Part shown: one piece after another, positions 24,100 through 33,062 of the stretch | Position numbering within the stretch: position 1 is the first letter of the stretch | Layout: each line of letters begins with the position of its first letter | NCBI RefSeq assembly: GCF_902779965.1 | Contig: NZ_CACZDK010000002.1 | Location: 1-64,000 of the forward strand | Direction of reading: 5' to 3' | Origin: Fibrobacter succinogenes | GTDB taxonomy: Bacteria; Fibrobacterota; Fibrobacteria; Fibrobacterales; Fibrobacteraceae | Length of the DNA: 64,000 bases | Notes under the pieces: generated by a model | What the model was told of the DNA's origin: nothing | Databases searched by the model: none | The model's input: the letters and a program-made list of their open reading frames with translations, nothing else | Made by a program: the position numbers and the translations under genes

Positions 24100-25785
24100 T
24101 TATTTTGACTTTTTCGTTTTTTCGGATGGCGCTGTGAGCTTTTTCGCGCCCGCTTTTTTCTGGTCGAGAGCGGCTTTCACGAGACCTGTAAACAGCGGAT
24201 GCGGATCGGTGGGACGGCTCTTGAATTCTGGATGGAACTGGCAAGCTTCGAAATAGGGGTGGTTCTTGAGTTCCACCATCTCGACGAGTTTTCCATCGGG
24301 AGATGTACCTGCGATTTTCAGGCCGGCCTTTTCCAAGGCGATGCGGAATTCGCTGTTGTAGTTGAATTCGTAGCGGTGACGGTGGCGTTCGCTGATGCTT
24401 GTGCTCTTGTAAAGCTTTGCCGCATTGGAATCCTTGGCGAGCTTGCACGGGTAAGCGCCGAGTCGCATGGTGCCGCCTTTTTCCGTGACGTTCTTCTGTT
24501 CGTCCATCAAGTCGATAACTGGGTGGGTCGTTTTTTCGTCGAACTCGGTAGAGTTGGCATCCTTCCAGCCGAGAACGTTACGCGCGAATTCAATCACGCA
24601 GCATTGCATGCCGAGGCAAATGCCAAGCAGTGGAACCTTGTGCTCGCGTGCATAACGGATGGCGACGCATTTGCCGTTCACGCCACGGCTCCCGAAACCA
24701 CCCGGAATCAAAATGCCGTCCGCTTTCTTGATGAGGTTCGGATTCTTTTCGAGCTCTTCAGCTTCGATGCATTCCACTTTCACCTTCGCGTTGTTTGCCA
24801 TGCCGGCGTGCTGCAAAGCTTCGTGCACGGACTTGTAAGCGTCGCGGATGGCGATGTACTTGCCCACAAGCGCGATGGTGCATTCGTATTTTGGTTTTGT
24901 AGCTTTCTTGACAAGGCTATCCCATTCGGAATGGATAATGGGGTGAACACTCAAATGAAGTTGTTCTAAAACGCGCAAGTCGAGTTCCTGTTTGGAAAGT
25001 TCGCGCGGTACTGCGTAAACGGAATCCGTCACGTCTTTTTCTTCGATAACGCATTCGGGTTTCACATTGCAGAAAAGTGCAAGTTTGTCCAAGTGTTCTT
25101 GCGGAATGTGCATTTCGGTACGGCACACGAGAATGTCCGGGAAAATACCGATATTGCGGAGCTCTGCCACGGAATGCTGCGAAGGCTTTGTCTTGAGCTC
25201 GCCTGCAGCCTTGAGGTACGGCACCAAAGTCAAGTGGACAAAGCAAGTATTCTCGACGCCCACTTCAAAACGGAACTGCCTTGCCGCTTCGAGGAACGGC
25301 AACGATTCGATATCGCCTGCAACACCGCCGATTTCGCATAAAATAATATCTGCACCGCTTTCGGCTGCCGAACGGAAAGCGTCCTTGATTTCATTCGTGA
25401 TATGCGGAATAACCTGCACCGTGCCGCCCAAATAGTGACCCGCACGTTCCTTTGAAAGTACAGAAGAATAAATGCGGCCCGATGTGTAGCTCGATGCCTT
25501 GGAACATTGTACACCCGCAAAACGTTCGTAGTGGCCAAGATCCAAGTCGGTTTCATAACCATCGTCCGTCACGAAAACTTCGCCATGCTGGTACGGACTC
25601 ATCGTGCCCGGATCCACGTTCAAGTACGGATCGAGCTTTTGCATGAACACCTTGTAACCGCGGCTCTTCAAGAGGAGCGCGAGAGATGCTGATGTGATTC
25701 CCTTGCCGAGCGAACTCACCACGCCGCCAGTAATAAAAATGTACTTGGGCTGTTTTGCCGTATTCTTTGCGGTTGCCTTAGCCAT
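24100..25785 (-). CDS. pyrG: CTP synthase
   Basis: 561 residues. Makes CTP from UTP, ATP and glutamine. N-terminal amidoligase domain: [30 protein letters not shown] (in parts), [27 protein letters not shown] (in parts) with the UTP and Mg sites. C-terminal glutaminase: GGFGSRG, nucleophile in GICLGMQC, and HPEF near the end. A Lys-rich tail ([19 protein letters not shown]) extends past the usual end. Start ATG 25785 has AAGGAG. The leader contains a strong minus-strand intrinsic terminator about 85-115 nt before the start codon, so attenuation is likely. Confidence 0.96.
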   Translation of the reverse strand: MAKATAKNTAKQPKYIFITGGVVSSLGKGITSASLALLLKSRGYKVFMQKLDPYLNVDPGTMSPYQHGEVFVTDDGYETDLDLGHYERFAGVQCSKASSYTSGRIYSSVLSKERAGHYLGGTVQVIPHITNEIKDAFRSAAESGADIILCEIGGVAGDIESLPFLEAARQFRFEVGVENTCFVHLTLVPYLKAAGELKTKPSQHSVAELRNIGIFPDILVCRTEMHIPQEHLDKLALFCNVKPECVIEEKDVTDSVYAVPRELSKQELDLRVLEQLHLSVHPIIHSEWDSLVKKATKPKYECTIALVGKYIAIRDAYKSVHEALQHAGMANNAKVKVECIEAEELEKNPNLIKKADGILIPGGFGSRGVNGKCVAIRYAREHKVPLLGICLGMQCCVIEFARNVLGWKDANSTEFDEKTTHPVIDLMDEQKNVTEKGGTMRLGAYPCKLAKDSNAAKLYKSTSISERHRHRYEFNYNSEFRIALEKAGLKIAGTSPDGKLVEMVELKNHPYFEACQFHPEFKSRPTDPHPLFTGLVKAALDQKKAGAKKLTAPSEKTKKSK

Positions 25786-25866
25786 GTTGCTTCTCCTTGA
25801 ATTCGTGAGTCATGGTTTGCTCACGTCATTCCGACCTCCAAGCCGGACGTTGTTTAAAGTTTGTAC

Positions 25867-25898
25867 AAAAAGAAAGGCAAAAGCCAGATGCTTTTGCC
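25867..25898 (-). terminator. Leader terminator (candidate attenuator) of pyrG
   Basis: 9-bp stem GGCAAAAGC/GCTTTTGCC with a 5-nt loop. On the minus strand it is followed by TTTCTTTTT, while the plus strand has no T-tract. There is no credible upstream minus-strand gene for it to end, so it most likely regulates read-through into pyrG. Confidence 0.65.
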
Positions 25899-26540
25899 AG
25901 ACGATAAAGATGATAATGACAGTTATAGACAGAAAAGTAAATCGGATGTTCGATAACCTGTTTGGTGAGAGTCGCCTGATTGCGTTGCGAGATCGCTGCA
26001 ACGGCTGAGCACAGGTGGGCTTCGATGGATTCCGATATTTTCATCGGACTTATAATGTAGAAAAAAAGTGCCGCGCGGCAAGAAATGACTAAAAATTTTT
26101 TTGTAACAATTTTTGAACTGTTACATTTTGTGTAATGCAATTTTGCGAAATGCAAGAAAATGTAAAAGGAAGGGGAGTGTTAATCTTTTTGCGTGACGAA
26201 AAGAGCAAATATGCGATTCTAAAACTTAAAGATAATTCTAGTGAAAATCGAATTTAAGGTGATTATTCAGATTGTTTTGCGGATGGTCCTGGACAAGGGC
26301 TAGAGTTTTTATCTGAATTGCTATAAGGTTGTGATTGCATCAAGGGATAAAACGTTTTTTCGGTGGATATGAGGCCCCTTATTGGCTTTCGTCACTTGAG
26401 AACCTTTGATTTTTGGAGGTATATTTTAACAATCTTCTCTTGAAGATGGTTTCATAATCAAGAATCTTCAAAAACGTTTTTTTCTGTCGAAGAAAACAAT
26501 CGGTGCATTTTTGAGAATGTTTAAAAGAAGGATGTTATAG
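25899..26540. other. pyrG leader and upstream region; start of AT-rich segment
   Basis: No gene is credited. Contents: hairpin CGTTGC/GCAACG (25983-26003); UAS-like palindrome TTACA-TTTTG-TGTAA (26121-26135) plus half site TGTAAAA (26161); inverted pair GTAACA/TGTTAC (26103-26124); a long-range inverted pair ATTCAGAT/ATCTGAAT around 26265-26318. A weak frame encoding MKISESIEAHLC... on the minus strand was considered a possible leader peptide, but it has no Shine-Dalgarno sequence. Confidence 0.4.
26121..26135. promoter_or_regulatory. UAS-like palindrome upstream of pyrG
   Basis: TTACA-TTTTG-TGTAA, a perfect core. No convincing sigma-54 promoter accompanies it; the best candidate near 25997-26012 lacks the -24 GG. 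It could be a lost or divergent member of the regulon. Confidence 0.4.
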
Positions 26541-27538
26541 ATGATCGAAAAAAGATTGGATTATATAGACTGCTGCAAAGGTTTGGGTATTTTTTGGGTG
26601 CTTGTTTTGCATTCTAACAATCTCGTTTTTTTTGGACAAGGGAATTTTGTGACTCATGGAATGCATCTTTTCTTTATGCCCATTTTTTTCATGGCCTCAG
26701 GTTTTGTTGGATATAAAGTTTTTGTTGATAACTATTCTTTTGATAAATTTCTTCAAAAGAAAATGTACACGCTTTTAGTTCCTTTTTTTGTATTTGGGTT
26801 GGGATATTCTTTTTTACGTGGGTATTTAGAGGGCAATGCGAATGTACTTTTTATTGTTAAAAGTTTTTTCACGCATGTTATGAACAATGGTTATTGGTTT
26901 ATATTAGTTTTATTTGCCATAAAATTTCTGTGCAGTTTGACCTCTTTTCTTTCCTGTAAATTTCAAAAAAAAAGTTGAATTGAAATTAATTATTTCTTTG
27001 ATATTGTCTTTCTCTGTTGGATATTTAGCAACTGTATATATTCCGTCTTTGAAAAAAGTTGCTTTTTATGCTCCATTTTTTCATTTTAGGAGCTTGGTTT
27101 TGAATTAAAGATTTGCATAATTATATTGTTAAATCTTATGAATTTATTTTTGGAGTTGCTTTTGTTATGTTAATGATTCTTTATACATTTATGTATCAGA
27201 CAGGAGCTAATTTTAAACCGATTTATTGGCTTGCTCTTCAATTTATTCCTACAATATTTGTCTTCTTATTGATTTACAAGTCTGATTGCTCTAAGGGTGT
27301 AATGGGTATTTTTTCTCGGATTGGTACGATAAGTTTGGATATTTATGTTCTTCATTATTTTTGTTTACTTGGTTTTACCCCTGATACCATGAAGTTCTTC
27401 AATTATGATAATTTGCCTCTATTGCCTCAGACTGCATTGCTTACTGCTGTTGCCTTAATTATTTTGTTCTTTACAGTAGTCCTTTCTAAAATTTTTAATT
27501 CAAATTCATTTTTAAAATTTTTGCTAGGTAAGTTTTAA
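26541..27538 (+). pseudogene. Acyltransferase family 3 membrane protein, broken
   Basis: Three reading frames together give one acyltransferase-3 (O-acetyltransferase) protein. Frame one, starting ATG 26541 with AAGGA upstream, encodes the hallmark N-terminus RLDYIDCCKGLGIFWVLVLH and several membrane helices, then stops at 26978. It runs into a nine-A run (26965-26973) where a one-base shift continues as VELKLIISLILSFSVGYLA. A second shift near a six-T run around 27075 leads into FFILGAWF, then an in-frame TGA at 27101, then the rest to 27538 (LHNYIVKSYEFIFGV...SLDIYVLHYF). Two lesions are in homopolymers and could be sequencing errors; the TGA is not. It lies beside the polysaccharide cluster and probably once acetylated its product. 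Confidence 0.82.
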
Positions 27539-27630
27539 TTGGGTTGAAAATTAAATAAAATCACCTGCGAGAATGGATATCGCAGGTGATGAAAATTTGT
27601 GAAAAGAACTAAAGTCGTTTAAAGGCTAAT

Positions 27631-28539
27631 TTAAATAATTTCTGGGTTTGATTTAATTCCATCATATAAGCCTTTGACAGCGGCTTTAAATGCTTGTATT
27701 TTATTTTGGGCTCTAACAATAGAAGGAAGAGTAAAGTACAATAGGAAACCCATAAAACTTTTACAATAAAAGTTTTCGTACCCGATTCCGCCATAATTTT
27801 TAAATTTCTTATTTAAATAAATAAGGTTCCTATGAACGTAATACACTCGTAATGGATTGACGTATTTTTTATAGGATAGTTTTGCAATATTCTTGTTTTT
27901 CGTTATTTTACTTAACCACAAGAAAAATTTAACAACACGTGGCGATTTTAACGATATTTTTCCAAATTCCTGGTCTATAACTAAATTTGTCAGTTGAAGG
28001 ATTCTTAAGCCTTTTTGCTTTACTCGCTTGCAATAATCATTATCTACAAAATCAATAAATAACCATTCGTCAAATTTTCCCATTTGTTCCCATATCTTGA
28101 TGTTTGTGCAACTTGCAGAAGTTATACAAAAATCAACATCTATAATCTCTTCTTTAGAAGAATTTATTTGTAAATACTTTCTACGTTTATCAATTACTTG
28201 AGGAGCTAAAATCGCCACATTGGGGATGGAAAAATATTTAGAGAATTCGCTTACTATATTGGCGGGGAGTATCGTGTCTTGGTCTAATGTAATAATCCAT
28301 TCGTAGCCCCTTTCTTGAGCTTCTTGCATTATGCTGTTTAAAGCATGTGCAACGCCTTTATTGCCGTGCTCTGTTTTGTAAACGATTCGCTTATCGAAGT
28401 CTTGATAAAATTCTTGATTACCGACATTGTCGAAAAGAATGACCAAGTCAACTTGTTTTAAAATTCCTGATAAACATTCTTCAAATCGAGAACGTTCTGG
28501 ATTAAATAAAACGATTCCTGCTGCAATTTTCACTTTCAC
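27631..28539 (-). CDS. Glycosyltransferase family 2, rhamnosyltransferase-like
   Basis: 302 residues. Shows the GT-A fold: AAGIVLFNP at the N-terminus, the metal-binding LDQDT near residue 100, and the acceptor-side motif FIDFVDNDYCKRVKQKG. This arrangement is typical of WbbL/RfbN-type rhamnosyltransferases, but the actual sugar is not determinable. It is the last gene of the AT-rich minus-strand polysaccharide cluster. Cytoplasmic face of the inner membrane; adds a sugar to the lipid-linked repeat unit. Base composition is far more AT-rich than the flanking nitrogen genes, consistent with acquisition of the cluster by transfer. Confidence 0.85.
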   Translation of the reverse strand: MKVKIAAGIVLFNPERSRFEECLSGILKQVDLVILFDNVGNQEFYQDFDKRIVYKTEHGNKGVAHALNSIMQEAQERGYEWIITLDQDTILPANIVSEFSKYFSIPNVAILAPQVIDKRRKYLQINSSKEEIIDVDFCITSASCTNIKIWEQMGKFDEWLFIDFVDNDYCKRVKQKGLRILQLTNLVIDQEFGKISLKSPRVVKFFLWLSKITKNKNIAKLSYKKYVNPLRVYYVHRNLIYLNKKFKNYGGIGYENFYCKSFMGFLLYFTLPSIVRAQNKIQAFKAAVKGLYDGIKSNPEII

Positions 28540-28557
28540 TACCTTGTGGAGAAATCT

Positions 28558-29661
28558 CTAGTTTTTGCTCCAATAGAGATTTAGTAATTCTTGAGCTTCT
28601 TTATGGATGTTGTATCCAGTATTTGTGAGAGATACTTGATTATTTTCTGCTTGAACGAAACGATTGTCTTTATTTGTGTTTTGTAACATGAATGTAGCCC
28701 ATTCCTTTGGACTTTTTTCTAAGGATATGGGGAAACAGCTTGATGAAGCTAAAACTTCACTTGATATTACGTCCGATAGAAACACTGGTAATCCCGAAGC
28801 TTGAGCTTCAAGAACTGCCAAAGGTAGTCCTTCCCAAAGAGATGGAAATAAAAATGCATCCATAACACTCATCATTTCAGGAATATCAGTACGAGTTCCG
28901 GCCATTACTACGGCATCCTTCAAATTTAAATGTTCAATCTTATTCTTGATTTCTTTTTCTAATGAACCGCTTCCTATTAATAGTAATTTGCTGTTAGAAC
29001 ACAATTTATGAAATTCGTAAAAAACATCAATTATAAAAGAATGATTTTTCGGCTTTGTCAGATTACCTACGTTTCCAACGATAATATCATCTTTTTTAAA
29101 TCCAAAATTTTTTCGAAATGATTCTCGTTTGCTTATTGTTGGAATAAATCGATGTATATCAATTGCATTTTTTAGGATCTTGAAGTTTCCTTTTCCAAAT
29201 AGCCAATCTCCAGCAAGTGAAGAACATGCAATGGCAGTTGTATAACTTCGTAAAAAAAATGGATGCAAAATGGCGTTTACAAATGGGTGTTCGGTTTTGC
29301 TAGTGTGATTATGTACGATTCGTACAGGAACATTTGAAACTGCTTTAAGTTCGATGAATGAGGTTGAACTATTGCCGTGAATGTGAACAATGTCGTATGA
29401 TTTACTCAATTTTTTTAAGGCAAAAAAATATTTCCATATTTTTTTACGTGGAGGAAGTTTAAAGTATTTGCAACCAAATAGGTTTATTTCGTCTAGTAGA
29501 TTCTGGTTGGGATTGTTTGTACAAGCGAAATCAAAATGTAAATTTGTTTTGTCTATTGTTCTCCAGTAGTTCATCATAACAGTTGTTATTCCTCCACATG
29601 ATTCAAAATCAAGCGTGAAAATAACTAAAATTTTTCTAATCTCTTTCGTTTCTTTGGACAT
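28558..29661 (-). CDS. Glycosyltransferase family 4
   Basis: 367 residues, GT-B fold. N-terminal glycine motif FESCGGITTVMMNYWR, linker region with HNHTS and IACSSLAGDWLFG, then the C-terminal nucleotide-sugar domain with VGNLTKPKNHSFIIDVF, LLIGSGSLE and the signature FLFPSLWEGLPLAVLEAQASGLP (in parts; E-x7-E). Retaining transferase acting on a lipid-linked intermediate. Resembles EpsF-type enzymes of exopolysaccharide loci; donor unknown. Lies 33 bases after the preceding gene of the operon. Confidence 0.88.
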   Translation of the reverse strand: MSKETKEIRKILVIFTLDFESCGGITTVMMNYWRTIDKTNLHFDFACTNNPNQNLLDEINLFGCKYFKLPPRKKIWKYFFALKKLSKSYDIVHIHGNSSTSFIELKAVSNVPVRIVHNHTSKTEHPFVNAILHPFFLRSYTTAIACSSLAGDWLFGKGNFKILKNAIDIHRFIPTISKRESFRKNFGFKKDDIIVGNVGNLTKPKNHSFIIDVFYEFHKLCSNSKLLLIGSGSLEKEIKNKIEHLNLKDAVVMAGTRTDIPEMMSVMDAFLFPSLWEGLPLAVLEAQASGLPVFLSDVISSEVLASSSCFPISLEKSPKEWATFMLQNTNKDNRFVQAENNQVSLTNTGYNIHKEAQELLNLYWSKN

Positions 29662-29693
29662 TTTTTATGTTCCTTACCATTGATTTTTTACTA

Positions 29694-30749
29694 CTATTCA
29701 AATATTTTTTCATACAATGACAAATTTACAAAATCATAATTCGAATAAATGCTTCTAAAATTTAAGCATTTTTTCATAGCTTCTGCTAGCGATTCTGGAT
29801 TTTCTGGTTCTGCTAAAAAACCGTGCTCCCCTTCATGAATTAAACGAGAAATAATAGGGATGCATTTTGTGGCTGCGATAGGTGTATGTAAATATAATGC
29901 TTCAAGAAGGACGTTAGGTAATCCTTCTGCTCTTGATGATAGTACAAAGCAATTGGCATGTTTTATATAGGGGTATGGATTGCTTTTATAACCTACGCAA
30001 TGAATGCAATCGTTTAATTTATATTTGTCAATTAACCGCTTAATGTTTAAATACACTAGGTTTTCATCACCACCTGTTTGTCCTATAATAAATAATTCAA
30101 TATTCGTAGTACATTTTTTTAATAGGTGAAAAGCCTCAATCAAAATGTCAAAGCCCTTTGCAGGGGCAAATCTCCCTGATGCTACAATTTTATAGTTCCC
30201 ATTATTGGAAAATGGGCTATGTGCATTTTTTATTTTTTCTTCGATGTAGCTAGTGTCAACAGGATTCTGGAATACTGTGATTTTGTTTGTGTTTATTTTG
30301 GCCCCTTGAATAAGTCCTTCCTTCATTTCTTGGGTTTGAGCTATAATTTTTTGCGCATGTTTATATGTGAGTTTAATCATCCATTGATGGATTTTTGAAA
30401 AATAACCAAAATTGTTGTCGCTACGGATTATGAATTTCAAGTTAGGAAATAAAGGCTTTAACATCAATAGTTTCGTATTTATATTGATAACTGATGCGAA
30501 TACAATATCTGGTTTTTCGTTTTTGATTTTTTTATAAAGACCATATATTTGCTTTATAGGATTTTTTGTTTTTATTTGGTCTATTGCGTAATCTGAAGGA
30601 ACGAAATCGGCAATTGTATTTTTGCCGACACCAACAGAACAAAAAGAAACTTCGAATTTATCTTTATTTAAGTTTTTCCCAATTGTTACCGTGACTCGTT
30701 CTGCACCACCGACTCCGGATTGGAGAAATAAAAGAATTTTTTTTCTCAT
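29694..30749 (-). CDS. Glycosyltransferase family 4
   Basis: 351 residues. LQSGVGGAERVTVTIGKNL is the N-terminal motif; the C-terminal domain has VASGRFAPAKGFDILIEAF, LFIIGQTGGDE and VLSSRAEGLPNVLLEALYL with the E-x7-E pattern. Similar to N-acetylgalactosamine or galactosyl transferases of capsule loci, but specificity cannot be assigned. Its start overlaps the stop of the upstream acyltransferase gene by 4 nt (ATGA), indicating translational coupling. AT-rich like its neighbours. Confidence 0.88.
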   Translation of the reverse strand: MRKKILLFLQSGVGGAERVTVTIGKNLNKDKFEVSFCSVGVGKNTIADFVPSDYAIDQIKTKNPIKQIYGLYKKIKNEKPDIVFASVININTKLLMLKPLFPNLKFIIRSDNNFGYFSKIHQWMIKLTYKHAQKIIAQTQEMKEGLIQGAKINTNKITVFQNPVDTSYIEEKIKNAHSPFSNNGNYKIVASGRFAPAKGFDILIEAFHLLKKCTTNIELFIIGQTGGDENLVYLNIKRLIDKYKLNDCIHCVGYKSNPYPYIKHANCFVLSSRAEGLPNVLLEALYLHTPIAATKCIPIISRLIHEGEHGFLAEPENPESLAEAMKKCLNFRSIYSNYDFVNLSLYEKIFE

Positions 30750-31282
30750 TTTCTAAAATCCATCATGTTTTTATGAATGAATTTGTCTTCAGATAAATTT
30801 AGTAAAAGCTCCTTTTTTCTTTTTTCGGATAATCCTTTGCTATTTAAGTTGAACTTTAGATTTTTTTCAATGTATTCGTCAATTGTGCATATTATTTTTG
30901 CAGGATTGCCTCCAACAACAACATTGCTGGGAATTGATTTTGTTACAACGCTACAGGCTCCGATTATTACGTTGTTTCCGATTGAAACTCCTGGCATAAT
31001 TGTTGCCGAATTTCCTATATAAACAAAATCTCCGATTTGAACTTTTCCGAAAAAATCGAATTTTGGATATTTTTGTCTTACGGCACCTCCACCACCATGT
31101 GTGTGCATCTTGACACCACTTGTGATTTGACAGTGATTCCCAATCGTTATTAAATATGGTTCTGTACTCCAAAAGTCGCTCGCTATAAAGTTGCTTGAAC
31201 CCATATTTACTCCGGCTAAACGGGCTCGTTTAGCCGGAGTAAAAAGAAATTTTTTTATCAACTTGAATATTTTTTTTAACAT
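30746..31282 (-). CDS. Hexapeptide-repeat (left-handed beta-helix) acyltransferase
   Basis: 178 residues. The C-terminal half has repeated isoleucine-led hexapeptides (IGNHCQITSGVKMHTH with a catalytic-type His, VQIGDFVYIGNSATIMPGVSIGNNVIIGACSVVTKSIPSNVVVGGNPAKII, in parts), the signature of WcaB/Maa-type O-acetyltransferases. The N-terminus is short and basic (MLKKIFKLIKKFLFTPAKRARLAGV). Probably acetylates a sugar of the repeat unit or a precursor using acetyl-CoA. Overlaps the following GT4 gene by 4 nt. The protein has an extra C-terminal helical tail of about 40 residues. Confidence 0.85.
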   Translation of the reverse strand: MLKKIFKLIKKFLFTPAKRARLAGVNMGSSNFIASDFWSTEPYLITIGNHCQITSGVKMHTHGGGGAVRQKYPKFDFFGKVQIGDFVYIGNSATIMPGVSIGNNVIIGACSVVTKSIPSNVVVGGNPAKIICTIDEYIEKNLKFNLNSKGLSEKRKKELLLNLSEDKFIHKNMMDFRK

Positions 31283-31298
31283 TGTGAAGTCCTTGTTT

Positions 31299-32480
31299 TT
31301 AATGTTCTGTGTTATTTAAAAATGAAAGAATGTAATGAGCCATTTTTTCCAGGTCTTCATCTTGTTTACTTCTAATGTAAGATTCTCTTTCGAAACCTTT
31401 CTTTATATATTCGGATCTAATAGATTTATTCTCCATTTGAAGTATGCGCATCTTTATTTCGTCTATGGAATATGGATTGAAATAAAGTACGGCATTGCCA
31501 CATATTTCAGGAATGGAGGCTATTGCGGAGGCTATAACGGGGCATCCTTCATGCATGGCTTCCAAGGGTGGATAACCAAATCCTTCGTTCAATGACGGAT
31601 AAATAAATAGATACGCATTGTGGTATAGTTCTGTAAGTTTTGTTTCATCAACATATCCGACAAAAACAAATCGGTTTGGATTCTTTATATTTATTGTAAG
31701 GTCAGATTTTTGCTTTATGCCAGTAACGATAACTATTCCTGAGATTTCAGGGTGTTCTGTGAAAAGCTCATCTAGTGCGATAATCGCTCTAACGCTGTTT
31801 TTTATCCAACGATTTCCGCTAACGATTAGATAGTATTTTTCAGCGATGTTTGATTTTTCTTTTACTCGAATGGAATCGTCAATTGTAGATGGCGAGAAAA
31901 AAACTTGAATATCATTTGCCTTGATTTGGGGAATGAATGTCAGTAAAGAATACTTAGAGTGATTTGAAACAGTAACGAACGAAATATTTGATTTTGTTAA
32001 TGATTTTTTTTGGTATTGTAAATCACATATATAGTTTTTTTTTCTTTTTCTTTTTAAAAAGAATTTATATATACTCTGAATAATTTTTACTCTTTTTAAT
32101 GGAAATTTCCTGTAATATATCTCATATTCATCAAAGGGTAATTCAAGGACACGTAAACCGTGAATTGTAACTATGATGTGAAAAGAATCATCTGTTAAAT
32201 AAGTAGAATCTATTAGAGGGCTATATAAAATATTACCATATTTTCTAGAAATACTTAAAATGGATGCGTCCCTTTTTTTTTCCATGATAATGTTTTTTGA
32301 ATGACATAGCTTGATTACAGATTCATCGATGTAAATGGAATCGTCATAATATGCAGCAATTTTATCTGGAGCGATGTCCACTAACTTTTTAAATATGGCA
32401 ATCCCGTATTTAGCTCCTCCATGAAATTTTGTACCATTCATGGGCTGGGTCTTTGTTAGATCAAATAAAATTTTTTTCAT
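31299..32480 (-). CDS. Glycosyltransferase family 4
   Basis: 393 residues. Divergent N-terminal domain (ILFDLTKTQPMNGTKFHGGAKYGIAIFKKL) with a lysine/arginine-rich stretch in the middle (FFLKRKRKKNYI). The C-terminal GT-B domain is clear: YYLIVSGNRWIKNSVRAIIAL, GIVIVTG, FVFVGYVDETKLTELYHNAYLFIYPSLNEGFGYPPLEAMHEGCPVIAS (in parts; E-x7-E). Mannosyltransferase-like arrangement, donor unknown. Starts within the stop of the upstream acyltransferase gene (4-nt ATGA overlap). Confidence 0.87.
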   Translation of the reverse strand: MKKILFDLTKTQPMNGTKFHGGAKYGIAIFKKLVDIAPDKIAAYYDDSIYIDESVIKLCHSKNIIMEKKRDASILSISRKYGNILYSPLIDSTYLTDDSFHIIVTIHGLRVLELPFDEYEIYYRKFPLKRVKIIQSIYKFFLKRKRKKNYICDLQYQKKSLTKSNISFVTVSNHSKYSLLTFIPQIKANDIQVFFSPSTIDDSIRVKEKSNIAEKYYLIVSGNRWIKNSVRAIIALDELFTEHPEISGIVIVTGIKQKSDLTINIKNPNRFVFVGYVDETKLTELYHNAYLFIYPSLNEGFGYPPLEAMHEGCPVIASAIASIPEICGNAVLYFNPYSIDEIKMRILQMENKSIRSEYIKKGFERESYIRSKQDEDLEKMAHYILSFLNNTEH

Positions 32481-33058
32481 TCTATTGGGACCTTTTTAAT
32501 CTTTCTTGCTGGAACTCCGGCAACAGTTGTGTTACTTGGAATGTCTTTAGTTACAACGGCTCCTGCTCCGATTGTAACATTGTCTCCGATGTTTACTGGT
32601 GCTAAAATTGTTACTCCTGTTGAAATATAACAATTATCTCCGATTATTGCTTTGCCTTCAATACCTGGTTTTTTTTTCCCGATTAAAACCATTGGCAATA
32701 TGGTGGAATTTTTTCCTATGTGAACGAATTCGGGTATTTTCCGGAATCCAGGATGTGTTAATTTAAGTCCTTTTTGAACGCTGTTTGGCTCAATGAAAAT
32801 AGAATGTTTTAGTTGGCGGTTTCTGAACGTAAAATGCCAAAAAAATTTTAATGCTTTTTCAAAAATGTTAGGATTTTTTTTGTTAAAATAATATTCATAG
32901 AATCTTAAAGAATACAGAACTTCTTGTGCGGGAAGCATTTCGTTCCCGCATAGAAACATTTTAAGCATGTGGAAAAATTGTAACATAGGGTTTCTATAAA
33001 CACCTAGTTCTTCTTTTATGATTTCTTTTAAATCTTTTTTTGAAAGATCCATGAACAT
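32477..33058 (-). CDS. Serine acetyltransferase-like hexapeptide acyltransferase
   Basis: 193 residues. The N-terminal helical part (IIKEELGVYRNPMLQFFHMLKMF) and the C-terminal beta-helix (FVHIGKNSTILPMVLIG, AIIGDNCYISTGVTILAPVNIGDNVTIGAGAVVTKDIPSNTTVAGVPARKI, in parts) match the CysE/WcaF-like acyltransferases common in polysaccharide loci. A role in sugar modification is more likely than cysteine synthesis because of its context and because the CysE N-terminal domain is incomplete. Overlaps the next gene by 4 nt. Confidence 0.85.
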   Translation of the reverse strand: MFMDLSKKDLKEIIKEELGVYRNPMLQFFHMLKMFLCGNEMLPAQEVLYSLRFYEYYFNKKNPNIFEKALKFFWHFTFRNRQLKHSIFIEPNSVQKGLKLTHPGFRKIPEFVHIGKNSTILPMVLIGKKKPGIEGKAIIGDNCYISTGVTILAPVNIGDNVTIGAGAVVTKDIPSNTTVAGVPARKIKKVPIE

Positions 33059-33062
33059 GTTC

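Noticed and set aside
25997-26012. Possible sigma-54 promoter for pyrG
   Set aside because: The -12 half (TTGCA) fits, but the invariant GG of the -24 element is TG; not credited despite the nearby operator-like palindrome.
26969-27538. Two separate small membrane-protein genes instead of a pseudogene
   Set aside because: The middle frame continues the acyltransferase helices between the two halves, and the second half lacks a start codon with a ribosome-binding site.
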